Positions 1-11,400 of a stretch of DNA of 64,000 nt are shown piece after piece; the stretch's first letter is position 1; the number at the start of each line of letters is the position of its first letter. This DNA comes from Mactromeris polynyma (Eukaryota; Mollusca; Bivalvia; Venerida; Mactridae). A model generated the notes under the pieces. It worked only from the letters and a program-made list of their open reading frames with translations. It ran no database searches and was not told where the DNA came from. The translations under genes were made by a program, and so were the position numbers. The stretch is taken from contig JASFXZ010000029.1 of assembly GCA_032209605.1 (NCBI GenBank), positions 2,531,001-2,595,000 of the forward strand, read 5' to 3'.

Positions 1-1071
1 CAACCTCTTCCATGCCGACAGACTCACCCAATTTATTTAAATAAACTGGTAGAGAAATGACAACGTGTAAGGGAATTATGAAATTCTTTATTTATGAAAA
101 GTATTTGAAGGTAGCATAAAATATAAAAAATAGAACAAGAATGGACGGTGGTGTTAAAAATATTATGTATGAAGAAGTGTTTAACGTATACATAAACTAA
201 AATATAATATACACACGTGCCAGCACGCGCCATCGCAGATATCTGATAAAAGTATAAAATAAATAAAATTAACAACATACCTCGACATCTAACAACATAA
301 AATGAACAATATTTGGACGCCGTTGCTCAATGCCATGTGTCGTATCACACTTAAAACGCTTGTAAAAGATATTGTTTTTTAATTATTTGGCATAATGATA
401 CAATTTCCATCATAAAACATGTCCTGCCAGTACGTCGATCATTTGTAATTCGAACAGAATTCAAATTTTTATTAAACTTCAATTTTACAACAACGGGCAC
501 ACATTAAACAATTGAATGAACTTACATTCGCAATAAACCCGCACAATGAACAATTAAAACTTAAATAAAATATGTGAACAAATTATATTTTAATAGGAAC
601 ATAGTGATCAAATGGCACATTAATTAGAATGCGAGATGAAAGTAAAAATAGATCTACAATTTAGTATAAAAGTATAATAAGTCTATCATTAGTGGGTGAT
701 GCAGATTCGTTCTAAGGAAATAAAAAAGGAAGTATGCATAAAACATCTCACTAAAACAAAACGTATTAAGGTAGTAGATACGCAATGGGCATTTTTTAGA
801 AATCTAGTTAAACCTATGTTTAAATTATTTCCATAGCGTTGATTGTGGATCTTTGCCCAATAGCTTTCAGTACCAACATCGACTGATATTAGCCTATCTG
901 CTTACACCCTTACTACCTTAAACGTGTCCTAGAATGTTGACCCATTATTTGTCAGGATATCACGGTCTGCTTGTAAAAGTGAACATGAGAAATAAGCTCA
1001 TATTTTAAAGTGTCTCTGAGAACTACATTGTATGTTACAAAACTGGTAAGAAAATGTACACATCTAGTCTT
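1..1071. other. AT-rich non-coding
   Basis: No exon with convincing borders was seen. Short open frames on the minus strand (33-278) look like chance. Confidence 0.5.
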
Positions 1072-1122
1072 TTATCTGCTATCAGGGTACGCAATCTTGA
1101 ACTGTTGGTATTGTTGGTAACT
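1072..1122 (-). CDS. Candidate last exon of mega-TSP
   Basis: After a strong acceptor (gtttctatttcag), phase 0 gives SYQQYQQFKIAYPDSR and a stop. It joins in frame to exon 53, but it supplies no LamG closing strand, so an extra exon may lie between. The other two frames are also open for a short way. This is a tentative call based on splice-site quality only. Confidence 0.3.
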   Translation of the reverse strand, partial: SYQQYQQFKIAYPDSR

Positions 1123-1167
1123 CTGAAATAGAAACAAATATATTGTCTTATTAAAATATTTGAAAGT

Positions 1168-1326
1168 ACAGTAAAACTTCACTTAAATATCACCTCAATA
1201 ACAAGATCACCTGAAAATTAAGAACTCATTTTTCAAGTTTTCACTGTTCTGCTCTTTAATCAACTTCTATATTAAGACCAGTTTTCAAGGGTCCCAAGTG
1301 TGGTTTTATTATTGAGGTTTACTGTA
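1168..1326. mobile_element. MITE family CAGTAAAACCTC, copy 1
   Basis: A diverged fold-back element starting acagtaaaacttcact and ending ttattgaggtttactgta. It has the same layout as copies at 21.8, 31.3, 36.7, 37.0, 48.5, 61.9 and 63.8 kb. Confidence 0.7.
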
Positions 1327-1917
1327 AGTGAAACACTAAAAATGAATGTACATGTAGATCTATCGTACTAAACAATATTTTTTATTGATTTAATACAAGG
1401 AAATATTTTTCATTAGCCTAATGTCCCATAGATTGGCAGGCAATTCAGGTTACCTTCAATAATTACCTTTATAAGTGTGCAAAATTATAATTCAATGTCA
1501 TTTGATGTTTGTCATCAAAACACGAAGTTAGAAAACCCTTTTTGGTTTGTTAAAACCCTTCTTCAACACCAAGATGATGTCTAAAATTGGCTACTTTCGG
1601 TTTAGAAACACATCAATATAGACTAACATAAAATATAAAATGAAATTTGAAACTACAAATATATTTAAAGGACAAGAAATTTTGCATGGTACACAGTATA
1701 TGGAAATGCTAAGCAAAAATAGCACATACTACCGTTGCAGTGGTTCAGTACCCAAACTAGTTCATTTCAACACAATATTCCAAAATATAACCAAAGTTCA
1801 TCCAGAAATAAAGATGTTAATTTTTTTTGTAAAAACACAGTTTAACATCCAATTGGAAGGGCAGTACCATATACTTAAGTATACCGTGCAAAACGTTTGT
1901 CCTAATACATAGCTCCC

Positions 1918-2104
1918 AGAGAGGAGAAAAATATGGGATACAAATTTAACAATTCGGAAATTACCGTAACAAATTCTCCGCCACTAAGTGTAGCTGTGGG
2001 ACTGGAAAGCAATCCAGAGTTGAGTAAGGATGTAGAAGATGCTGAATCCTCCATTCTGAAGTGTAGATTACCATATGACTTCAAAACTGGTCGCTCCAAA
2101 GATG
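1918..2104 (+). CDS. Possible plus-strand coding exon, unknown protein
   Basis: Between an AG (ctcccag) and a donor (gatg/gtaagc), the frame EEKNMGYKFNNSEITVTNSP, then LESNPELSKDVEDAESSILK and CRLPYDFKTGRSKDG is open. Most codons start with a purine (RNY bias), as in real coding sequence. I do not recognise the protein. It would be antisense to the 3' end of mega-TSP. Alternatively the opposite strand is the real one. Confidence 0.4.
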
Positions 2105-2109
2105 GTAAG
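2068..2109 (-). CDS. Alternative last exon of mega-TSP
   Basis: In phase 0, after an AG at 2,110-2,111, the sequence reads LTIFGATSFEVIW and a stop. Joined to exon 53 this gives GTIDELTIFG, which fits a LamG closing strand well. The acceptor has no pyrimidine tract and the same bases are open on the plus strand, so confidence is low. Confidence 0.3.
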   Translation of the reverse strand, partial: LTIFGATSFEVIW

Positions 2110-2379
2110 CTCACATGTTCAGTAATTTCGTCGTCTTGTATTCCTTCATTGTAAATCCGTACCTAAGCGAAGAAAAATAACATTTTTTAGAGTTAAATGC
2201 TATTTTTGCGTTAATTCCGGTTTTATGGTATTTTAAAATTTTGACAACAAAACATACTTTGAAACAATTTGGCATTAATAGGAAAATTACAAAAAAGACA
2301 TCGTCAGCATTAATTAAAATGCATTTTTTTTCAATTTTTTTCTTTAAAATTAACATGTCAGTTTGTTTATTCACCATAC

Positions 2380-2460
2380 CTCGTCTATAGTTCCTCTGAA
2401 ATAAGTCTCGTTCTGTTTACCAATGTACATAGTCAGGTCTGTAGTGGTTGCGACCACCGT
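2380..2460 (-). CDS. Mega-TSP exon 53: LamG-like domain, near end
   Basis: This 81-nt exon reads [20 protein letters not shown], then FRGTIDE. LxxYIGxxxxxxFxGxIDE is the closing motif of LamG-like domains and needs one more strand downstream. Phase is 0-0. The following exon is uncertain. Confidence 0.9.
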
Positions 2461-5400
2461 CTGAAAGGCAAACATACATAATGATTAATTGGGACTATGA
2501 CATCAAACATTGTATCAATTTGAGGCTTTATATGTTCCATGTAACATTTTCAGTAAGAACTTTTCCAAATAACCAGATGACAGAATGTTTCTATCATACA
2601 TGGTAAGGTAATACCGCATGTTCCACTTACTTCTAATATATTGTATATTTAAATATATGTTTCAGAACTCTCTCTTTTTGTAGCGGTTACGATATTATAA
2701 CGTAGCAAATGAGTAAAGGAGTTCCTCCGGACAGTGACCAGCAAGATGTGGAGAAAGGAGTTCCTCCGGACAGTGACCAGCAAGATGTGGAGAAAGGAGT
2801 TCCTCCGGACAGCGACCAGCAAGATGTGGAGAAAGGAGTTCCTCCGGACAGTGACCAGCAAGATGTGGAGAAAGGAGTTCCTCCGGACAGTGACCAGCAA
2901 GATGTGGAGAAAGGAGTTCCTTCGGACAGTGACCAGCAAGATGTGGAGGTATGAAACAGTAAAGGTGCACAGTCTTGCTTTTTGTCAAGATATGCTTAGT
3001 TGTGAAAATGAGAAAATTGGTGGTAAATGCCTTCATACATATTACTTTACTACACTGTACATTGTCACATTGCTTACATGTTTTCCTAAAGCTACACATA
3101 CAAGAGTACGATACTAGGATTGTTTTCTATCCTGGCCTACGCAGAGTTTGCGCTAGCATAGGACATTACTGCATGAGACTTTGTGTATATTGCAGTTCCA
3201 GGAAAGTTTTAAGAAAAGTTATAGTGCAGTGTGTTTGAATATGAAGGCACTAACATATGACATTTTCTCTGAAGTATCACATGGCATATTTTGATATATT
3301 TACCTTTAACTGTTCGTAATGGAATTAACATGATGAATTGAACAGGTATGGTGGGGGAGAATCTAATAAACACACATGCTTACCAAGTTTAGCTTAGGAA
3401 CATCTGTCGTCGTTGCTTCGTTTACTCCATCAATAATTAATGAAATTTCTTCCGCTAAAAGTGAAAATAAGATAATTATATTAATATTACCGGTCAGAAT
3501 CAAGACTTAATTAAATTTCATTGTAATAACGTATACGTATTAAGGTCAAAATGTTTAATTTCCAAATGAACTCACATTCAATACGATACGATCAGAATCA
3601 AGACTTGATTAAATTTCATTATAACAACGTATGTATACATACTAAAGGTCAAAATGTTTAATTTCCAAAAGAACTTACATTCAATACGATGCCGGAAAAT
3701 GACGTTGTACCACTGGTCAGCATTCAGAGATGTGGTCGATGTAACGTTGTAGTTACCATAGTTACCAAACACTTGACCTCCTTGCATGGACAGACAAATG
3801 GTACCTTCGGCACTGCATATAATGGGATATGAGTCTGTTGTGTAGCCGGTATCCAGTGACATCCAAACATCAATAGTGAAACTGAAATGAGATAAAGATC
3901 TTACTTATACATGCTGTTCAAGATAAATGGCTTATTTATTAAACTTGATTAAATTCATTGCTTGCTTGTACTCTATGCTTGTCTCCTTTTTGTAAAGAGA
4001 ATAAGTTGCTACAGGGAACGCTAAATACATAGACAATGCCTCCCCATACAGACCTCCGGGAAAACAGCAATCCACAACACATCAGGCATTGAGGAGGTGC
4101 TAGGGCAAATACGCAAGGGAATAGGGACGCAAGGAATGGCCTAGCCGACCATAAATGACAACTAAGGTGAAATAAGGAGGACAAACACGGGAATTTAATG
4201 GATGGAAAACATCACGGAGCTAGCAACAAATGGGGGAAGAAATAACACAAACATGATATCAAATGAAAGAGGCTGCTTCAACATTGTTGCCTAAATGATG
4301 TTAAAGGTCTTAACAACTCTAACATCGGACATTTAAATATCAACACGAAGAAAGAAAGAAACATGTCTTTATTTTACGGCCAAACAGTTAACTAACACAT
4401 GAATAGAAGTAGTACACTTACACAAGTTAATAACTAATTATTTACATAACGCTAAATGAACCAGAAGTATACCACGATGAATGTTTTGGGATAGCAAAAT
4501 AATGGAATATAAGAAGAGAGAATGAGTTGCTACAGTGAACGCCACATACATGAGACAATGCCTCCTCATACTGACCTCTGAGAAAACAACAGTCCACAAA
4601 ACATCAGACACTAACGAGGTGCAAGGATAAATACAGAAGGGAACAGAGGCGCAAGGAATACCCTGGCCGACAACTAAGGAGAATTAAGGAGGGCTAACTG
4701 GGAGAAGAACATATAGCCTTACTGTAGTTAGTAAAATAGGATGTGGAAAAGTTGGACAAAAGTATACAGAAACTGAAGTTTAATAAGCATCCATACGTTT
4801 TCATAAATTATGATTTGGCTTGCTTTTAATAAGAAATTTATGTTTCCAACGAACACAGACAATCTTCGAATAAAGATTATCAATATTCAATTAAATATTT
4901 GGATTATATTCAAAAGTTTAAAGTTTAGAAATCAACATGACTGACCGAGTATTATATAATCGTTACTTTAAATTCATGATCAGAATTGGATTTATATTAC
5001 CTGTCCTCCAGTCCAATAGTACTGGCATCATCTAATGTCACAAAATCATCCGTTCCATCAAAATATAAGCCTTGGTTGGTGTGCTCCAAGCAATCAGCTT
5101 TCAGATCTGACCATATGACCGGGAATTCACCAAACTGGAACACCCCCAGACGACCTCCAGATATAGCCATGTTGAACAGGTCACCAGAGTCAGTGACTAA
5201 CGTAGTGCCTTGGTATATCTTCAAACTTAAGAGAAAGTAAATAACTTAACTATTCTGCTCACTCAAAACATTGCTCAGCATAATGTGTGTTGTTGGTCGT
5301 GTGCTCATATGAATCGCTTCTATGTTTAAACTAGTGCACTGTTCTCTACATTTCATATATATTATATTAGAGTCGACACTTAAAACAGTACGAACACTAC

Positions 5401-8400
5401 CAAACTCAACTGTTCAAGTTCAAGTCACCTTCAAGTTGGTATATCTTCAAACTTGAGAGATAGAAAATAACTTAACTATTTTGTTCACTCTAAGGAGTGC
5501 TCAGCATAATGTGTGTAGTTGGGTGTGTGTTCATAGGAAGTGCATACTTAAATATTATCATTTATTACTCTTTACATTTTATATACATTGTATTAAAGTC
5601 GAACCTTCAACCAATACAAAAGCTACCTAAACTCAGCTGGTTAAGAGTCACCAGAATGTGAAACAAGACACTCATGAAATATAAACTACTGACATCTAGC
5701 AATTGAATGAAGGATAAGGTTATGGCATGTTAGGTAAATGTTCAGCTCAAACAGCGAGGTGGCACATTATAGTGTTATACACAAGCACTCACAAAACTGT
5801 ACTTTTACCACTATATTAATAATGATCACGGATGAGACCCAGTCATAGCTGTTTGATTTATGCTTTTTATGTCTTATGTTTCTTTTGCCTATGTAATGGT
5901 TTGCTTGTAAGAATATCAATGTCTTCTCATGCTGTTGGGGTGGCTGTGCACATTTCCTGCTTGGCTTCATTTTAGTTTTTCAAACAAGGAACCAGTCAAA
6001 CTGTGCTTACTTGATATAACCTGTGGTCGGTTTGTGGGTAAGATACCATCTGTAAGATGTCTGTGGCTCCCATGTGTTCAAATCAGGATCTTGCCACAAC
6101 ATTGTCACTTGGTCAGTGGTATCATAGCTATGCCATAGGGCTTCTGCAAGTGTGGTACCAGGACCAGTTGTCGACTCCACAAGCTGAAATAAGCACATAT
6201 TGTTGTCATAACAATTAGAGAATATAAAAACAAATGTTTTGCAACATAGACCGCATGATTTACATAAGTACTACGTGTTATATATATTATATAATAGTAA
6301 AATTACAAGGGTGCATAGGAATTTACTATCGCATCGTAATTTTGTTGAGATAGCCTTGTACGTTTTTTGTGAACCAAACATTTATTTGCCATATTTACTT
6401 ATTATTGACCCATTAAATTGTAATTTTCATTAACCCGGATTCAAATTGGTTCGATGTCACAAAGCTCATTAGTTCAAAATCTAGTTATTCGGGATGTATA
6501 AATTGTAATTGTCTGTTGGATAATTGTAGAAATATGTAAGACCACATTATTCGCCATTGGCCAATAAGACGCTTTAATTTTTTTATGGAAGCAACTCATT
6601 TGTTTCAAATGAAGGAAAATAGGACTGGACAGGTTATGCTTGCCTGTCAAATACAATGGGCCCATTGCTCTTAGCATCAGCAGTCTGATAGTAAGCAAAT
6701 ATAATCTAGTAGTCAATTCAAATATAAAAAATCAATATATACGAGGGGTCATCAAGAAATAATAGTTTCTGCATTACTTCTTATTAAATATCAATAATTG
6801 GATGAAATGGCTCTTATGTGCATACCACTTTGTACTCTACAGATCAACGGCAACATTTTCAGTGACATATAAAAAAATCTTCTTATCATATTGTTTTGTT
6901 ATGTCTTATCTGCGCCGATGTTATAATAAAATCCCCATTATTTATGTACACTACAAACAATATTACCTTGATTTGAGCTCCCTGTATGCCAGCCTTGTAT
7001 GTGGAATCCCCTTCTTCCATATAGTTATAGTGTTTCCCTTTCCACATCACAATATAAAACTTCCGGTTGCTGACGTAACCGAACACACATCCGAAATATT
7101 TGTCGGCATTAACGTCATCTGTGTACCAAGTACCTTTATATTCCACTTCTCCATATGGTTGATTTCCTAAAGAAAAAAAAGAAAATATTGAAAATATAGT
7201 ATTCAACAGAAATATAAATGGCCAACCGTTATGGAGGTGCACGTTCAATTCCGGAGTTATGGTTTTGGAAGGTCAAGGTCGAAACATCTCATGTATCAGC
7301 CAATTGAGTGCTAAGTCTTAACTGGAAAATGAATGATGAAGCACACTGTATACGCTTTAGTATATTGATACATATTACACAAATAACCAAAGCATAGTAG
7401 ATGTTGCACTCAGATGTAAATTGCAAAGTTAACTCAAAGCTGCCGGGCTATATTCAGATATTTCCTTCTTATATATTTACTAGCCTTATGTTGTCATTAC
7501 ATCTAAACGAATGAAACTTTGTCTGAATACTTGTTGTTACCCTCTGTTTACTGCTCCCAATTTTTATTAAAATCTGTATTGTTATTACAACAAAGGAGCA
7601 AACAGAAGATTTATCATTTTGAAGTCCAAGTCAGTTTTCTACTTATACCGTTAATAAATAAGGCACCCGAAGAGCAAGAAAAGCAAATGTATTTACCAAT
7701 CAGCACTGTTGGCTTTCCAGTAGAAGCAGTTTGCATCACTTCTCCTCCATTGTTTTTCACAAGCCATACAGGATCTGTTGTAATCAACGTTGGATAGAAG
7801 TCCACGGTGAAATAGTCCTTAAATGATGTTTCATTGATAGCAGCATTGAATGGACATGTATCGTTCTTGTCTAGAGAACCATCCGCGTCTGAGTCTGTTT
7901 CACAAATATCACCAACGTCATTACCATCAGTGTCGGCTTGATCAGCATTTGGATAGTACGGACAATTGTCAGCATCATTTAATACACCGTCAGCGTCTAT
8001 ATCATCGTCACACAGGTCACCTGAATAAATTGAGATTGAAAACTACAATCTGAAGCTGCTGTAGAATAAATGTACATGTGCTTAAGAAAAGATACAAAAT
8101 GTGATACAGGGACCTTTTTAGTACAGTTGAAACGTACGGAAAAAGAAAAAAAGTTATTGTGTTGTATATAAATGTTGCATTTGGTTTTTACCCTGATTTG
8201 AAAAAAATTCCATTGCAACTATCCAGATTATTGCCCTTTGTGAGCCACAAATAGTGGCTGTTGTTAAACCACGTGTATGTAGTGATAGGACATGAATTTT
8301 GAGCTCTCTGTGTTTCTGGAGAATTTATGGAAATATCGTAAAAAGCTGGATTATTTTTTGTTCTAAAAGTATCTATAAACGTTAAGCTACATGCCTGCGA

Positions 8401-11400
8401 AGAAAAAAACGGAAAAAAGGACCTTTAAAGGACAAATAAAGGTGATAAAAGGAAAGCTTCCTCGCCACTTTACACAGATAAACCGGATAATGGACATGAT
8501 GGGCAAAACGCTTCGTTGAACAGCGCACAATGGGGTAACTCGCCTAATGTCAATGCGGATTAAGTGACCAAAATAAGCGTGTAAACACTTCAACCTCGCC
8601 AGAGCAGTTCATTTTCTCAAATATGCAGAATATGCAGAATATGCAGAACGGATATCCAAATCAAAATATGGCTAATATGGCTAATCTGATGAATCCACAG
8701 TTCAGTGCACAGTACATGGGATCGCCCCCGTACTCACCGGGATTTAATAGTGCACCACCTAGTTGGGCAACTGAACTAATGACACGAACCTCACAACTTA
8801 TGGAAGATGTTAAAGTGATAAAAAATTCCATGTCTAAAATTGACAACATAGAAAAAAGTGTCAACAAAATCAGCAGCAAAGTAGACGACCTAGAAAACAA
8901 ATACAAACAGATGGATATAAAAATAGTAGAAACGGAGTCAGCAGCATCCTTCCTTAGTGCTGAATATGAAGAGACGAAGAAAAGGCTAGATAAATCTAAA
9001 ACGGATATCAAAAATTTGAAAGATGTATGTCAATCCTTTAAAAATCAAGTATCCTCACTGGAGACTGAAAATAGAGAAATTAATAAGAAGGTCGATGACT
9101 TTGAATGGCGCTGTCTCCGTGATAATTTATTGTTTCATGGGATTTCCGAAACTGAAAAAGAGAACTGTGAAGAACTCGTATTAAACATGATCACTGATGA
9201 TCTGCAGCTAACCCTTGATTCGCCCATTCAAATTGAACGGGCGCACAGAATTGGGCAGAAGAAAACCACGGGTAATAGACCCATAGTCGTCAAGTTTCAA
9301 AACTACAAGGAGAGAGAAACGGTTCGCATCGCAGCCAGAAATAATGCCGACGAAGTGAAAACAAAAAACAAAGGCGTGGGTGTACAGCAAACAAAAGCGG
9401 TGTTGGCTAAACGACGAGAATTACTACCAATAATGGAGAGAGAAAAGGATGCTGGGAAAACGGTAAAATGGCAAGGAGCGAAAATTATGGTTCGAGAGGG
9501 AAAAAATGGGCCTTTCAAGGAAGTTTCTAACTAGGGAGAGCAGGAGGAGCTACGCGTTTTATGTTGGAACATAAACGGTCTGATCAGGAAATTACCGGAC
9601 GACGAATTTATTACATATGTAAATAATTACGATATACTTCTTCTTGGTGAAACGTGGATAAGCAAAACTCATAAACTTAATTTGGAAATAAATGGATTTA
9701 ATAGTTTTCACTTGTACGGCAATAAATCTACTGGTACGAAAAAGGGACGATATAGCGGAGGTTTGTCCGTTTATTTTCGAAATGAATTGAACTCTAAAAT
9801 TTCAGTCGTTGACAGTAATGATTTTGGTATTATTTGGTTAAAAATCTGCCATGAATTGTTTAACTTTAATAAAGATGTATATATTTGTCTTTCATATATA
9901 CCACCAGCTTGTTCAAACATCTTTTACGATAAGGATTTTGAATTTTTCGCAGAAATTGATAATTCATAAATGTTGTTACTATAATTATTTTTCAAATTAC
10001 TTTATCGTAAATCTAAAGCTTCTTCTTAAAGTTTTCCTTTTTCTAGAAACTGGAGATTCAGATTCATCCAGTATCACTACATTTATGTTTAAACATGTAA
10101 ATATGTAGGCTAGATGTACTGTTGTTGTACTTAATGCTGAATAACTATTGTTGTTGTTGTTGTTGTTGTTGTTAAGAGGTTGTTGCAGTAGAGAGATGTA
10201 ACTTTTACTTTTTGAAAATTGTTCAAGAGAGATTGTAGCTTAAGAGATGATGCTCTGTATAATATATAAATGTTATTACCGATGTCATCACTATCAATAT
10301 CCGACTGGTCAGCATTCATGTAAGATGGACAGTTATCAAAAGCATCCAGAATACTGTCCCCATCCCTGTAAAACAGAAAATAAAAAGTGTATTTTGTTCA
10401 ATAACATGTTCACTGTTCATGTGGGTTCTGTAACTATTTCTGTTACCATACTGAGTTACTTGTGGTTATCAGTGGCCAGTCTGTTTAAATCACCTATTGC
10501 TTTCTGTTTCAAATGCTTACTGGTATGGCGAAATTTTAGATATTTTCTTTTTGATTTAAAATATTTACAAGACACCGATGCAGTTCTTGTCTTAGGTTTA
10601 TATAGTAGTTCGTTTTTAATACTGAATCATAATGTTTCACAAATTATAACACACACAAGTGTATATGTTTAGATATGGTATATAAAGAGATGTTAAGTTG
10701 TTACAGGGAACGCCACATACACAAGACAATGTCTAACCACATATAGCCCTGGGAAACAACTGTCTACACAATATCATGCACTGAGGAGGTACAAGGGTAA
10801 ACATGTATGGGGGTGCAAGGAATGGTAAAAACAAGTCAAAAACGTATGTAATAACAGGCCGAAAGGGAGGAAGAAAAGAACATGACTATCATACCAAGGC
10901 AAGGAACTATTCATGGAGATAGGGGAACTTAATTAGCATAATTTTAAAACATGAATGGAAATGATATCCACACAGCGATTTAGAGTCTTGGAACTTTTAG
11001 TACAATACTTGGGTTTTAAGTACACGATATAGCGCACCAATGACAATAAATGTATTAACTATATATTTACTCATCAATATTCGTAGCTCCAATAGCATCA
11101 CATGCGTCACCATAATTGTTGTCGTTTGTGTCCAGTTGATTAATGTTAGAAGTTGATGGACAATTGTCGCATACATCACCAACTCCATCAGAATCTGCAT
11201 CCTCTTGTCCAGCGTTAGCTACAAAGGGACAATTATCCGATCCGTCCAATACACCTAAAATAAAGTCATAGTAATGAGGCGTTCTATTGCAGGAATGATT
11301 ATCAATTTAGTCACAAGCACTAGTAGCATACCCGAGCACCCTAACCATGATCACGTTGGACCTTTTGGTGCGGGAATATTGTCAAAAACACTTATAACAG

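Noticed and set aside
2695..3099. 134-codon minus-strand frame with [13 protein letters not shown] repeats
   Set aside because: Shadow of the 39-bp array; the upstream part matches a dispersed repeat.
6802..7170. 122-codon plus-strand frame
   Set aside because: Antisense shadow of the TSP C-terminal exon at 6,967-7,166.
10247..10672. 141-codon plus-strand frame
   Set aside because: Runs antisense over a well-supported TSP type 3 exon and has no coding features of its own.
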